A stretch of DNA of 64,000 nt. It comes from Lotus japonicus. Lineage: Eukaryota > Streptophyta > Magnoliopsida > Fabales > Fabaceae. The stretch covers positions 47,817,127 through 47,881,126 of the forward strand of contig NC_080043.1 in the NCBI RefSeq assembly GCF_012489685.1, given 5' to 3'. This document shows positions 34,446-45,795 of this stretch, in pieces. Each line of letters starts with the position of its first letter. Position 1 is the first letter of the stretch. The notes under the pieces were generated by a model. The model ran no database searches. It was not told where the DNA came from and saw nothing but the letters and a program-made list of their open reading frames with translations. Made by a program: the position numbers and the translations under genes.

Positions 34446-34923
34446 ATGAATATTGCGGACTGGTACACCATGGTCCACCCTTCGGGGGGATTAGGTATGA
34501 GATGATCGATCAGGACGACCCCGGGTCGTGGGTGGTTGACCCCGCGAGCCACCGAGCGACGTATTCGGGGCGTATCATGGAGGATCACGTGGACAGTGGA
34601 GGACTCTTGAGGTCAGGAGTGTTGAGGCGATGCTCTATCAGCTTCAACTTGCCACCGGGCGTTCACTGCGGACCAGGATTCGGAGGAGCACCGCCGCCAC
34701 CGTCATCTTCAGAGGAGGAGGATCCCTCAGAGGAGATTCCAGTGGAAGTGCCTTCGGCAGGGTCTAGTGCACCCTCTGTTGCGATCATTGATGATCAGGG
34801 TTCGGGCCCTAAGCCCGTGAGTCCAGCATCGGAGCGCACTGCGGTTGCGAGGGGAGGACGGATAGGGTTGGTAGACTTGGTTGTCTGGATTCTGATTCAG
34901 ACGACGATCATGCTAGCACATAG
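34446..34923 (+). pseudogene. LTR-encoded ORF, 5' LTR copy of D (C-terminus frameshifted)
   Basis: Same gene as in the 3' LTR at 43179-43657. The domain with GIRYEMIDQDD, SWVVDPASHRATYSGR and LPPGVHCGPG is present. A short indel near 34881 (TTGTCTGG against TCGTTCTGG) throws the acidic tail out of frame, and the reading then runs to 34954. The break is absent from the 3' LTR, so it arose in one LTR around or after insertion. Upstream the frame is open to at least 34415 without an ATG. Confidence 0.6.
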
Positions 34924-35399
34924 TTTGAGTGTTGGTATGAGCTCCTCGAGTTAGGATTAGTGTAGGAGTAGAGTCTTAGCTCTGACAGTCTTACTTCATT
35001 TGTTACTTAGGGGACAGGGTAGATCCGCCTATAGCTTTTTGTGTGGTTTTCTTACGGGAATCACAGAGAGTTGGTTGGACTTAGGAAGTCTTATTTTCAG
35101 GCCATTGGGTCAGCTGATTCTCAGTTCTGAGGGATAGTGGTGCGGGCACTTCACCCTTTTCATTTGGTTTGTATATATTGCCTACGGGCGTTGCACTTTT
35201 CTTTCCGTCACTGGAGGTTACTCGTGACGAGGTTGCTACTACAGCGAGGGCTGTTTATATATTGTATATTAGTTCTAATTTTTGTTATTGTTGGGTTTTA
35301 TTTAATTCAGTCTTATCAAAAAAAAAATATTCACGTTTTTCCGCATTAAGTTTATTTTGGTTACTAAAGTGACGCCACCGAAATCGGGGTGTTACATTG

Positions 35400-35411
35400 T
35401 GGTATCAGAGC
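35400..35411 (+). promoter_or_regulatory. Primer binding site of gypsy D
   Basis: TGGTATCAGAGC, three bases after the LTR end; complementary to the initiator tRNA-Met 3' end. F has the same site at 55299-55310. Confidence 0.9.
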
Positions 35412-35433
35412 TTGTCGAGTCTTTCGGGAGTTG

Positions 35434-35498
35434 TTGGGGAATAGGTCTTCTGTGCTAGGTTGTGTGACTCTGCAAAGAGTGAAAATTGATTGTCTGCA
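35434..35498 (+). promoter_or_regulatory. Strongly conserved gag leader of D
   Basis: 65 bp between primer site and gag, identical to 55334-55398 in F although the LTRs and gag of D and F differ a great deal. It contains GTGTGACTCTGCAAAGAGTG, which can form an ACTCTGCAAAGAGT hairpin. A packaging or dimerisation signal is the natural guess. The remainder of the 35412-35608 gap shows nothing else. Confidence 0.55.
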
Positions 35499-35608
35499 AG
35501 CGATTTTTCGCTTAAAAATTGATTGAAGTTATTGCTTACTCATATTGTATAGTGATGCTAGATGCTATCTTATGATAAGTACTGACTGTTTGCTTCCTTT
35601 AACAAAAT

Positions 35609-38600
35609 ATGGTGAATACTAACCAGCTAGCTGAGATGATGGCCACTATGGCCCAAGCGGTAACAGCGCAGGCCCAAGCGGTAACAACACAGGCAAATGA
35701 TAATGCCATGAGGCGTGCTACTGAAGAAGCACGTGAACAGCATCAACGTCAGAGAGAGATAACTCTGGACCAGAACAAAGGCCTCAATGACTTCAGGAGG
35801 CAAAACCCACCAAAGTTCTCTGGTGGTACTGACCCAGACGCAGCGGATCTCTGGATCCAGGAAATCGAGAAGATTTTCGGCGTTCTGCAGACTGTAGAGG
35901 GTGCCCAGGTGGGCATGGCGACTTATCTTCTGTTGGGAGATGCTGAATACTGCTGGAAGGGCACCAGGGGAATCATGGAAGCCAACCATGAAGAAATTAA
36001 CTGGAACTCGTTCCGGACCGCATTCTTGGAAAAGTATTTTCCGACAAGTGCCCGGGATGAGAGGGAGGCGCAGTTTTTGACACTCCGTCAGGGAGGTATG
36101 TCTGTACCGGAATTTGCTTCGAAGCTGGAGTCTTTGGCGAAGCATTTCCAATTCTTTAATGATCATGTTGACGAGCGCTACATGTGCAAGCGCTTCGTGA
36201 ATGGACTGAGGCCGGATATTGAGGACTCAGTGAGGCCACTGGGAATCATGCGATTCCAATCAGTGGTGGAGAAAGCCACTGAAGTGGAGCTGATGAAGAA
36301 CCGGAGGTTGAACCGGGCTGGAACTGGAGGGCCGATGAGGTCGGGCTCCCAGAATACTCAGAACAGGGGGAGGTTTCAGAACAGGAGGCCGTATCAGCGC
36401 CCTGCTGGTAGAGGGTTTGCATCAGGATCTTACAGGCCCATGGTGGGTGCTGCTGGTGGTTCAGGAGGTCAGACTCAGAACCGGGAACTGATTTGCTTCA
36501 AGTGTGGGAAGTCAGGGCATTATGCTCGTGATTGTCCCGACACGAGGCCTCAATGTTACAACTGTAATAAACTGGGGCATACTGCGGCACAGTGTAAGGT
36601 ACCAAAGGCGGAATCAACCGTCAACACAGCTCGAGGGAAGCGTCCTGCTGCGAAGGCGAGAGTCTACACCATGGATGGTGAGGATGCTGAGGGAGTCGAT
36701 GGACTGATTAGAGGCGACTGCGGGATTGACGGTAATCTTCTATCCGTACTTTTTGATTCCGGAGCAACGCATTCATTTATCTCTAGAGATTGTGCAATCA
36801 GATTAAGACTTCCTATTACTGCTTTGAGCTTCGATCTGATAGTTGCTACTCCTGCCAAGACTCTACTTGCTAATTCAGCATGCATGTATTGTCCGATAAC
36901 ATACAACAATAGGATCTACCATGCTAACCTAGTATGCCTAACTCTTAAGAACCTAGATGTAATCCTAGGAATGGATTGGTTGTCCCGCTATCATTGTCTT
37001 TTGGACTGCAACCGAAAGAGAGTGGTATTCCCTGATTCGGATCTTTCCGAGTATCTATCTGCCAATCACATCAGCGTCGCTTTGAACGAGGGATCTCAGG
37101 AGTATTCTATTTTGCTAAGCTTGGAGAGCAAAGGGAACCCAGAAGTTGGCAGTATCCCAGTGGTGAAAGAATTCACGGATGTTTTTCCTGGCGATGTACC
37201 TGGATTGCCGCCTGTGCGCGACATTGAGTTTGCTATAGACATCGTACCGGGAACAGGGCCGATTTCGATTGCACCATATCGTATGGCACCTGCGGAGCTA
37301 GTAGAATTGAAGTCCCAACTCGAAGATCTTCTGTCAAAGGGATTCATACGACCAAGCGTTTCACCTTGGGGAGCGCCAGTCTTATTGGTGAAGAAGAAGG
37401 ACGGGAAGTCGAGATTATGTGTCGACTACCGACAATTGAACAAGGTAACCGTCAAGAATAGGTATCCGTTACCTAGGATTGATGATTTGATGGACCAACT
37501 ACGAGGAGCTACAATATTCTCGAAGATCGACCTGAAGTCGGGGTATCATCAAATCAGGGTCAAGACCGAGGATATCCAGAAGACGGCATTCAGAACCCGT
37601 TATGGACACTATGAGTACTTAGTGATGCCATTTGGGGTGACAAATGCGCCGGCAATATTCATGGCTTACATGAATATGACTTTCCATACATTCCTGGATC
37701 GATTCGTCGTGGTGTTTATCGACGACATTCTGATCTATTCAAAGAATGCTGAAGACCATGAGGAGCACTTGCGACAAGTTTTACAAGTGCTGAGGGAGAA
37801 GGAGTTGTATGCCAATCCTTCTAAGTGCGAATTTTGGCTCAAAGAGGTAAAATTCTTAGGCCATGTGATCTCTAACGAGGGGATAGCTGTGGATCCAGCA
37901 AAGGTAGAGACCGTATTGTCGTGGGAACGGCCGAAGACAGTGACGGAGATCAGAAGTTTTGTCGGTTTGGCGGGATACTATCGTCGTTTCATCGAGAACT
38001 TCGCGAAGATAGTTGGACCTTTGACTCAACTGACGAGGAAGGACCAACCTTTTGCATGGACTGAAGCGTGCGAAACTAGTTTTCAGACGATGAAGGAACG
38101 GTTGACGACGTCACCTGTACTCGTCTTACCGCAACCGGAGGAACCTTATGAGGTATACTGTGATGCTTCGCATCAAGGTTTGGGATGTGTGCTGATGCAA
38201 CATCGGAAGGTGGTTGCTTATGCTTCAAGACAACTGAAGGTGCATGAGAAGAATTATCCGACTCATGACTTGGAACTAGCTGCAATCGTATTTGCGCTGA
38301 AGATTTGGAGACATCACTTATATGGATGCAATTTCACCATATTTAGTGATCATAAGAGCTTGAAGTATTTGTTTGAGCAGAAGGAGCTGAACATGAGACA
38401 GCGTCGGTGGATGGAATTTCTCAAAGATTACGAGTTCACTCTGCAATATCATCCTGGAAAGGCGAATGTTGTTGCTGATGCCTTGAGCAGGAAGATGCAC
38501 ATCTCGTCGATGATGGTGAAGGAGCTGCAGCTGTTAGAGCAATTTCGAGATTTGAGCTTGGATGTGAAATTATCCGAGGGAGAACTAAAGTTCGGGATGA

Positions 38601-40048
38601 TCAGAATTACCAATGGGTTGATGGAAGAAATCCGAGACCAACAGTTACAAGATGAGTTTCTGCTCGGGAAAAGGAAATTGGTAAGTCAAGGTAAAGACCC
38701 AGAATTCAAGGTGGGAAGTGACAATATCCTACGGTGCAAGGATAGGGTTTGTGTGCCTAACAACCCTGACTTGAGAAGATTGATTATGGATGAAGGTCAC
38801 AAGAGCAAGTTAAGCATTCATCCTGGAATGAAGAAGATGTACCAGGACTTAAAGGTGAATTTTTGGTGGCCAGGAATGAAAAGACAAGTGGCTGAGTATG
38901 TAGCTGCATGTCTGACATGTCAGAAGGCGAAGGTGGAGCATCAGAAGTCTTCAGGTATGCTACAAAGCTTGGATGTGCCAGAATGGAAATGGGATAGCAT
39001 ATCGATGGATTTCGTCGTGGCTTTGCCAAGTACTCAGAAGGGATACGATTCTATTTGGGTAATCGTGGATCGACTGACTAAGTCGGCTCATTTCGTACCG
39101 GTGAGGACTACGTACAACGTGGAGAAACTATCAGAGTTATATATAGCGGAGATCGTACGACTTCACGGAGTATCGACAAGTATTGTATCCGATCGAGACC
39201 CGAAGTTTACATCACATTTTTGGGGAGCTCTTCAAGAAGCTTTGGGAACAAGGCTGAGACTAAGTTCTGCTTATCATCCGCAGACTGATGGACAGACTGA
39301 GAGAACTATTCAGTCGTTGGAGGATTTGCTACGCGCTTGCGTTCTAGACAACAAGGGCAGTTGGGATACCTTATTGCCATTGATTGAGTTCACATACAAC
39401 AACAGTTTTCATACGAGCATTGGTATGGCACCGTATGAGGCCTTGTATGGCCGCAAGTGTAGAACACCTTTGTGTTGGTACCAAAACGGAGAAAATCTGT
39501 TGGTAGGACCGGAACTTCTGCAACAGACCACTGAGAAGATCAAGCAGATCAGAGAGAAGATGAGGACTTCTCAGAGTAGACAGAAGAGTTATGCAGATCA
39601 GAGGCGCACAACTCTGGAGTTCGAAGAAGGAGATCATGTATTTCTGAGAGTTACTCAGACGACGGGTGTTGGTCGAGCAATCAAGTCAAAGAAGCTTACG
39701 CCCAAGTTCATTGGACCGTATCAGATCACTCGTCGAATTGGACCAGTCGCATATCAGATTGCACTACCTCCATTTCTATCAAATATTCATGATGTATTCC
39801 ACGTGTCACAACTGAGGAAATATATTGCGGATCCGACACATGTTATCGAGCTGGATGATATTGAGTTGAAGGATGATCTGTCTTTCGAGAGACCGCCAAT
39901 TAGCATTGGTGACACCAGGATAAAACAGTTGAGAGGGAAAGAGATCGAGTTAGTGAAGGTCATTTGGAATAAAGACACTGGTGATGCGACATGGGAGCTG
40001 AAGGAGAAGATTCAAGAACAATATCCAGAACTTTTTACTAACCCTTAA
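35609..40048 (+). CDS. Intact Gag-Pol polyprotein of gypsy D
   Basis: 1479 residues from ATG 35609 ([11 protein letters not shown]), a start shared with F. Gag covers about 1-290, with two CCHC zinc knuckles at C297-C309 and C316-C329. The aspartic protease has DSGATHSF (383), and the reverse transcriptase has VDYRQLNK (605) and FIDD (703-706). RNase H has YCDASHQG (850) and DHKS (914). The integrase zinc finger has H1064, H1071, C1101 and C1104, and its core has D1134, D1195 and E1231 (35 residues apart). After a GPY motif near 1368, residues about 1430-1475 form a chromodomain-like end ([27 protein letters not shown]). Every catalytic residue I can check is present. It makes the particle, copies RNA to DNA and integrates it; the chromodomain of this clade is thought to guide insertion to heterochromatin. 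Confidence 0.97.
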   Translation: MVNTNQLAEMMATMAQAVTAQAQAVTTQANDNAMRRATEEAREQHQRQREITLDQNKGLNDFRRQNPPKFSGGTDPDAADLWIQEIEKIFGVLQTVEGAQVGMATYLLLGDAEYCWKGTRGIMEANHEEINWNSFRTAFLEKYFPTSARDEREAQFLTLRQGGMSVPEFASKLESLAKHFQFFNDHVDERYMCKRFVNGLRPDIEDSVRPLGIMRFQSVVEKATEVELMKNRRLNRAGTGGPMRSGSQNTQNRGRFQNRRPYQRPAGRGFASGSYRPMVGAAGGSGGQTQNRELICFKCGKSGHYARDCPDTRPQCYNCNKLGHTAAQCKVPKAESTVNTARGKRPAAKARVYTMDGEDAEGVDGLIRGDCGIDGNLLSVLFDSGATHSFISRDCAIRLRLPITALSFDLIVATPAKTLLANSACMYCPITYNNRIYHANLVCLTLKNLDVILGMDWLSRYHCLLDCNRKRVVFPDSDLSEYLSANHISVALNEGSQEYSILLSLESKGNPEVGSIPVVKEFTDVFPGDVPGLPPVRDIEFAIDIVPGTGPISIAPYRMAPAELVELKSQLEDLLSKGFIRPSVSPWGAPVLLVKKKDGKSRLCVDYRQLNKVTVKNRYPLPRIDDLMDQLRGATIFSKIDLKSGYHQIRVKTEDIQKTAFRTRYGHYEYLVMPFGVTNAPAIFMAYMNMTFHTFLDRFVVVFIDDILIYSKNAEDHEEHLRQVLQVLREKELYANPSKCEFWLKEVKFLGHVISNEGIAVDPAKVETVLSWERPKTVTEIRSFVGLAGYYRRFIENFAKIVGPLTQLTRKDQPFAWTEACETSFQTMKERLTTSPVLVLPQPEEPYEVYCDASHQGLGCVLMQHRKVVAYASRQLKVHEKNYPTHDLELAAIVFALKIWRHHLYGCNFTIFSDHKSLKYLFEQKELNMRQRRWMEFLKDYEFTLQYHPGKANVVADALSRKMHISSMMVKELQLLEQFRDLSLDVKLSEGELKFGMIRITNGLMEEIRDQQLQDEFLLGKRKLVSQGKDPEFKVGSDNILRCKDRVCVPNNPDLRRLIMDEGHKSKLSIHPGMKKMYQDLKVNFWWPGMKRQVAEYVAACLTCQKAKVEHQKSSGMLQSLDVPEWKWDSISMDFVVALPSTQKGYDSIWVIVDRLTKSAHFVPVRTTYNVEKLSELYIAEIVRLHGVSTSIVSDRDPKFTSHFWGALQEALGTRLRLSSAYHPQTDGQTERTIQSLEDLLRACVLDNKGSWDTLLPLIEFTYNNSFHTSIGMAPYEALYGRKCRTPLCWYQNGENLLVGPELLQQTTEKIKQIREKMRTSQSRQKSYADQRRTTLEFEEGDHVFLRVTQTTGVGRAIKSKKLTPKFIGPYQITRRIGPVAYQIALPPFLSNIHDVFHVSQLRKYIADPTHVIELDDIELKDDLSFERPPISIGDTRIKQLRGKEIELVKVIWNKDTGDATWELKEKIQEQYPELFTNP

Positions 40049-40067
40049 GTTTCGAGGTCGAAACTTT

Positions 40068-40085
40068 CTTTTTGGAGGGTAGTAA
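40068..40085 (+). promoter_or_regulatory. Polypurine tract of gypsy D
   Basis: TTTTTGGAGGGTAGTAA just before the 3' LTR start TGTAAGG; same as in A. Confidence 0.75.
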
Positions 40086-43000
40086 TGTAAGGCCCGAGTT
40101 TTTAAGTTCATGCTAAGTGAATAAACTTCTTATTCACGATTAGGGTTGATGTAATGTGAAGGGAAACCTGAACGAAAGTTTATTAAATGAAATATATTTA
40201 TGAAGGAGAAAGTTCAGGAAAAGTTCAAGGATTTCATTATGATCGATAAAAGTTATAGCACGAACGTTTTACGCTTAAACCTAGGTCAGAAACCCTAGTA
40301 TATAGCTAATTTTCACTTTTAGGCACGATGGCAGTTAATTCCATAAATCTTCAGAGAAATGTTAGAACTTCTCTTTTTCCATATATCACAATCGTTTCGA
40401 GGCGAAACTCTAGGATCTACGAACGTCCGATTCCAATCATCGGAAGTTTGCCGAAACCGAAACCCTGGTATTTCAAAACCCTAGAATTTCTCGACAATGA
40501 AGACTTTATCTATTCAGAGCTTCAAATGAATATTCTACACGCGTACACCCATTTCTCTTGATGATTTCAATCTTTCTTCCGAAGGAAATTTTCTATTCCG
40601 ACATTCGATGCAAAAAGCAACTTATCGGGTAAAATAGTTTTATACCGACTATGCATTAGTTGCCAAAAATACAAGGAGACCTCTTTATAGTTTTGGAATT
40701 CTTTTGCCAAAACATATCTATTAATTCACGGAGAATGTCGCCGGAAAAATCAGATTCGCGAAACTTTCATTTTCCCGCGAATTTCCAACCTTTATATATA
40801 GCAAAGAAAGGAAGAAAAACTCAAATTCTCCTCCATTTTCTCTCCTCAAATCCGCGAGCTCATCCAAGGAAGAAGGAAGAAGAGTTTTTGTTCAAACCTT
40901 GCTTGATCGTTGATCCGTTAGTCGCTGCTTCAAGGTTTCGAGGTATAGTCGCTAATCCTTACCTCCGATCGCTTTTTCCATAGCTTTTCTATAGAGTTTT
41001 CTGAGTGGATAGTTTATGGGTTTTTGCAAAACTATCCTGAATCTTTCATTTCTGATTATAAACCTCTTCTAATTGTGCCCAAGATCACTTCTGCCGGATT
41101 AGATTTTCCGTTATGTCGCCGGAATTCCGCCGGAATCAATTCTAGCCTAAAATACCCATTTATGTAGTTTTTGAGTAAAGTTCCAACCTTTAGGCTGTAA
41201 ACTATCGCCTTAGCTTAGTGTTAGTAGGATTAGTTGTCATAAACGTCGTTAGTAACGTCCCTGCAAAATTTTATTTTTGGGATTTCAGTTTTGAAAATCC
41301 TAAGTTAAAAATCATGACCAAAATACCCCTGCGACAGTTTTTGATCCGATAATTTTTCCGAGTTCAGAATACCCTTAGTTACGGCTTATGAAAGCATAGG
41401 AACCAAGTTTGATCGAAGAAAAATCGAGCCCCATAATTAGCCAAAGTGGCCGAGCCCTATTAAGGGGGAGGAAGAAATTTCCTTTTTCCAAAAACTTGTC
41501 TTTCGCGCTAGATTATCGTACCTTAGAGTATAGATTACTTCGAGTAACCTTAGTACGTATCGATAACTTAGTTTTCGATAGATTCTGATAGTATTTCTGT
41601 GATTTTGTTTTAAAGGAACTTTTGAGGAATTTCCCGAGGAGCAACACTTTGAGTGCGAGGAAGCACTAGTTGATCATTCTGGAGAACTTTCAGGTGAGGG
41701 CTTCTCACTGAATCTCTAGTTAATGCTTAGGGTCGATGTTTCGACATTGTTTACTGTTTATGCACTGAGATTGTGTGTGATTGAAAATGTTTTCTGAGGC
41801 TTCGGCTGACAATGTAGATGATTCATCTACTGAATGTTTTTGAAGATTGACTTACATGCTATGTGCTATGTGGGTAATCTAGGATGTGTGGTGCATGCTT
41901 TATATGCTAAGTGCTAAGTGTTAATGTTGAGATTTCTTGATATATGACATGTTGTTGATTGTGATGATTTAAATATGCTCTGTACTGGAAATCTGAGATT
42001 CTGAACGGTGAGAATAGCGGGCAGGTCATGCCGATTTTATTTTGAGAGTTTTGAGAAAGTTTGATAGGACGAACGAGGTTCGGGCCTTGTATAGGGTTTA
42101 TGGATCGAGACATTCTCTGGAGTCATTTGGGGATTCGAAGATCCCGAGAACTTATAGGAATTGCGATAAGACTAAAAAGGATATTATTTTGAAAAGAAAA
42201 TTCATAAGACATTAAACAACCTCTAAATCTTTAAGTAAGGGTAATAATCTCGAAAGGAGGCTTTGGATGAAAATCATAGTTTTGGAAAACGAGAAGTGTC
42301 GTCGGATCCAAGTGTTGAGTCAGTTGTTGATGTGCTGTTGGAGCAGCGTTTGTTGATGTGCTGTTGGAGCAGCGTTTGTTGTTGTGCTGTTGGAGCAGCG
42401 TTGGTTGTTGTGCTGTTGGAGCAGCTATGTTGTGGGGCTATCCTGGGGATAAGTCCGGGGAACCGTTAGTTCCCGAGTATGTGATACTCTTGTGCTGTTG
42501 GAGCAGCGATGTGTGTTGTGAAGTGTGTCTTTTGTCGCAGAATCGACTTTGCCTTAGGGTAAGACTTTAGAGACTTTAATTTACCTAGAACACGTGGCGA
42601 CGTGTCGAGTGAGGACGGAGACGTTGTTTGACTAATCATCCTGCATTCATGCAACATTAATGGGGTATTAACACAGGACGTGCTCTGGACCTCGTCGGAT
42701 TCCAAAATGGTCATAAGACCCGGATTTCCGTGATAGAGCGTCTGTAGACGTCTCTTGTAGCAGACCGAAATGGCAGACCTACGGGTTACGGCTGATCTGA
42801 CTACCGTTGTTGTTGGTGTAAGAGGCACGCGGGCCGAAATGGCACCACCGTGGCTGGTGAAGGGCTGATCCGTTGATGTCCATCCGTTCCGGATTGCATA
42901 TTGGTTGACTGGGTTAACCTGCATACATATCACGCAACATGCATACTGACTTAGTTGATGAGTGTGGTTGCTATTTGATAAACTTACTTGGAACATGCTA

Positions 43001-44130
43001 ATTGTTATTATTGTCGTTATGATCTTGTGGAACATGCAACCCTAGGAATGATATCTCTAGTTATAAGCCTAAGTGGCTATCTATTAATTGTACCTATTGG
43101 GTTTATTATCTACATAGTTCTTTAGAGTTGACCCTCGCGTCTTCTGTGTGTGTTTTGGCGGACAACGCCTTTTGTCAGATGAATATTGCGGACTGGTACA
43201 CCATGGTCCACCCTTCGGGGGGATTAGGTATGAGATGATCGATCAGGACGACCCCGGGTCGTGGGTGGTTGACCCCGCGAGCCACCGAGCGACGTATTCG
43301 GGGCGTATCATGGAGGATCACGTGGACAGTGGAGGACTCTTGAGGTCAGGAGTGTTGAGACGATGCTCTATCAGCTTCAACTTGCCACCGGGCGTTCACT
43401 GCGGACCAGGATTCGGAGGAGCACCGCCGCCACCGTCATCTTCAGAGGAGGAGGATCCCTCAGAGGAGATTCCAGTGGAAGTGCCTTCGGCAGGGTCTAG
43501 TGCACCCTCTGTTGCGATCATTGATGATCAGGGTTCGGGCCCTAAGCCCGTGAGTCCAGCATCGGAGCGCACTGCGGTTGCGAGGGGAGGACGGATAGGG
43601 TTGGTAGACTTGGTCGTTCTGGATTCTGATTCAGACGACGATCATGCTAGCACATAGTTTGAGTGTTGGTATGAGCTCCTCGAGTTAGGATTAGTGTAGG
43701 AGTAGAGTCTTAGCTCTGACAGTCTTACTTCATTTGTTACTTAGGGGACAGGGTAGATCCGCCTATAGCTTTTTGTGTGGTTTTCTTACGGGAATCACAG
43801 AGAGTTGGTTGGACTTAGGAAGTCTTATTTTCAGGCCATTGGGTCAGCTGATTCTCAGTTTTGAGGGATAGTGGTGCGGGCACTTCACCCTTTTCTTTTG
43901 GTTTGTATATATTGCCTACGGGCGTTGCACTTTTCTTTCCGTCACTGGAGGTTACTCGTGACGAGGTTGCTACTACAGCGGGGGCTGTTTATATATTGTA
44001 TATTAGTTCTAATTTTTGTTATTGTTGGGTTTTATTTAATTCAGTCTTATCAAAAAAAAAATATTCACGTTTTTCCGCATTAAGTTTATTTTGGTTACTA
44101 AAGTGACGCCACCGAAATCGGGGTGTTACA
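40086..44130 (+). repeat. 3' LTR of gypsy D (4045 bp)
   Basis: Offset from the 5' LTR by 8733 bp for most of its length and nearly identical. It carries the same TATA box, donor and acceptor-like sites and hairpin array (42334-42507). The LTR ORF here (43179-43657) keeps its acidic C-terminus. Confidence 0.95.
43179..43657 (+). CDS. LTR-encoded conserved ORF, 3' LTR of D
   Basis: Encodes a domain shared with the ORF in F (54166-54831) and more distantly E (44996-45460). Shared positions: IRYE..D.D, WV.D.A.HRATY.GR, a run of Arg/Leu, LPP.VHCGPG, then a Ser/Glu/Asp/Pro-rich linker. It ends in VDLVVLDSDSDDDHAST, resembling a SUMO-interaction motif. D and F differ at many third codon positions while these residues are kept, which argues for selection on protein. 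The frame is open from at least 43148. The F-type start (ATG 43179, MNIADWYTMVHPSGG) is separated from the main frame by one missing G in a G-run, so either D is frameshifted or initiation is by splicing. Function unknown; I know of no named family. Confidence 0.55.
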
Positions 44131-44669
44131 TATCACAACAAAATCTTGGATTAAGACTCTAAATCGAAAAACTCATAGTATTGCATAACTTCATAGTAAT
44201 ATGAAATGTACTAAACAATATAATAATAAAATGAAGAAATAAAATAATTCACTGCACGAGTACCGTTGAAAAATCGGTACTACGCAATCGTGAAAAACCG
44301 TTGATATTTCTTCACCAACTATTCTTTGAATTCATAAGGCCTTACCATTTTTGAGTTTAATAAAAAATAATGTGTCAGAAGTTCAACTTTTTCTGATATA
44401 AAATTTTGCTCGCTTGGAGACTTGTGCTTAATTTGGACAAGCTTAATCCAAATTAACGTTGTGCTTATGAATTTGCGGTCAAATGCTCTAGTTTTAAGAG
44501 ACGTACTCTTTCTCAATTGTCTAGCGTCGCCCAATTGATAGACCTAAGTTGGAAATCAAATAATGTGCTGAAAAGCAACTATACAATTTTTTTTAAAAGG
44601 TTATGCCTCGTTAAAAACTCTCCCGCCTGGGGTAGAGAAAAGAATGCATACCTATAATATTGTGTCATG
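44131..44669 (+). other. Flank of D: target copy, end of the transposon gene, old element tail
   Basis: TATCA (44131-44135) is the target-site copy. 44136-44154 holds the last codons of the decayed transposon gene (NKILD, then TAA) in frame with 31352. The rest is AT-rich. It includes GGTTATGCCTCGTTAAAAAC near 44602, a string I associate with Tat/Ogre-type gypsy elements, which supports the idea that the decayed gene belonged to one. No other gene is visible. Confidence 0.55.
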
Positions 44670-44995
44670 TGTAACGCCCCGATTTCTCGAGTGTCACACA
44701 GTAACCAAACGTCATAAATTTCATAAAGAATTTTCGTCGATTCAATTGTTAATCTTTAATTAATGACAAAAGTTCATTTATTGCGTAACTCTTGAAAGGT
44801 TAACCAAATTAACTTGCGGAATAAACAAATAGTCGGAAACCTCGATATTAAATTAAACCATGACATAATAAGATAAATGTTGAAAAGATCCTCAAAATGT
44901 GATTACAACAATCTTCCAAAAAGGAAATAAAATCCAAAGTAAGAAAATAAATAAGTACGGTGCTATCGATCACTCAACCCAACAGTAAAGTAAAG

Positions 44996-45460
44996 TCACT
45001 CGGACCACTCTTCCTCTTTATCTTCATCTTCATCTACTTCTATGGGCTCCAGTCGATCAAAGAATCCCCTAAGCCTTTCTTGTTCCTTAGCCTTCTGCTC
45101 GATGGGAGCGGCCTCCGGAACTGGTACCAATGGTGCACTAGGCCCTGCCAATGGCTTCCCCAAAGCTATCTCCATATCCTCCAAATGATCTAGCTCCTCC
45201 TCAGATACTTGTGCAGAAGATGTCCTGGATCCCGCGTCCATAGGGAAATAGAAACGAGGGGGTGCAAAAGGCATCTTCACCCTCCCATGTTCCATTTCCT
45301 GAGTCTGGATGACTCCTCCTCTGCTGTCGCGTCCCGTGACCGTAGCCTTGCCGACATAAATACGACGCACCTGGCGCGAGGCGACCACCCAGGCATCGTC
45401 ATTGTCCTCATCATGGAGTTTCAGTGTCCAAGAATACACTGAACTCGTCGTCAGCACCAT
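44996..45460 (-). CDS. LTR-encoded ORF of gypsy E
   Basis: 154 residues from ATG 45460-45458 (MVLTTSSVYSWTLKLHDED), preceded by CCAG. Compared with the ORFs in F and D it keeps a Trp or Tyr, then D.D, AWVV, R..Y.G, D.RG, F.PP and a final P in the same order and spacing over about 65 residues. The C-terminal half is acidic (SEEELDHLEDMEIALG) and ends with EPIEVDEDEDKEEEWSE, again a hydrophobic core followed by acidic residues. Overall identity is low, but position within the LTR, order of motifs and acidic tail agree. It has survived open in an element whose gag-pol is riddled with stops, which is noteworthy. Function unknown. Confidence 0.5.
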   Translation of the reverse strand: MVLTTSSVYSWTLKLHDEDNDDAWVVASRQVRRIYVGKATVTGRDSRGGVIQTQEMEHGRVKMPFAPPRFYFPMDAGSRTSSAQVSEEELDHLEDMEIALGKPLAGPSAPLVPVPEAAPIEQKAKEQERLRGFFDRLEPIEVDEDEDKEEEWSE

Positions 45461-45692
45461 CTGGCCCCCTCCCAGAATAAACAAATAACAGACAATAGAG
45501 GGTTAGATCCCATACAATACTAGCAAGTAAAACAAGTAATCACATAATATTATCACATGAATAAATAGGGACTATACATATTCATATCTCAGTTAGCAAC
45601 CTAATAGTTTAGTTAGCCTAACGTCCTCACCATGACACAACCACCACATTCACCTTGGCCAATCACGATCATCCGCAGATGAACAATCTCGA

Positions 45693-45795
45693 GGGGACCA
45701 CACAGTCAACCCACATTTCTTGGGGAGACCACACAGTCAATCCCTAACCCATGACTCGGTCAGGGTTAATCACATGGAGACCACACAGTCAATCC
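45693..45795 (-). repeat. Three-unit hairpin array in LTR E
   Basis: Plus-strand units start at 45693, 45724 and 45776. Read on the minus strand, each has GAC/GTC closing an invariant TGTGTG loop. The outer arms are GGA/TCC in two units and GGG/CCC in the third, so both arms changed together. Confidence 0.6.

Larger units (their letters stand above)
31353..35396 (+). repeat. 5' LTR of gypsy D (4044 bp)
   Basis: Starts TGTAAGGCCCGAG and ends GGGGTGTTACA. In order: U3-like AT-rich part, TATA box 32060-32067, donor-like CGAG|GTATAG at 32210, acceptor-like TTTTAAAG|GAAC at 32882, donor CAG|GTGAGG at 32961, hairpin array 33601-33774, acceptor-like TTGTCAG|ATG at 34445, LTR ORF 34446-34923, then the U5 end with an A-run and TTCACGTTTTTCCGC. 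If transcription starts near the TATA box, about 3.3 kb of this LTR would form the leader of gag-pol unless spliced. Confidence 0.95.
31353..44130 (+). mobile_element. Gypsy element D: complete, intact, young Tekay-like chromovirus
   Basis: 12.8 kb with two 4.04-kb LTRs, primer site, an uninterrupted 1479-residue gag-pol, polypurine tract and a perfect TATCA duplication. By eye the LTRs differ at about 13-14 places in 4 kb (around 0.3%), so insertion is recent. The C-terminal chromodomain-like segment and long LTRs fit the Tekay/Del clade. It is the only element here that could be fully autonomous and is the best reference for reading A, E, F, G and H. Confidence 0.95.
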
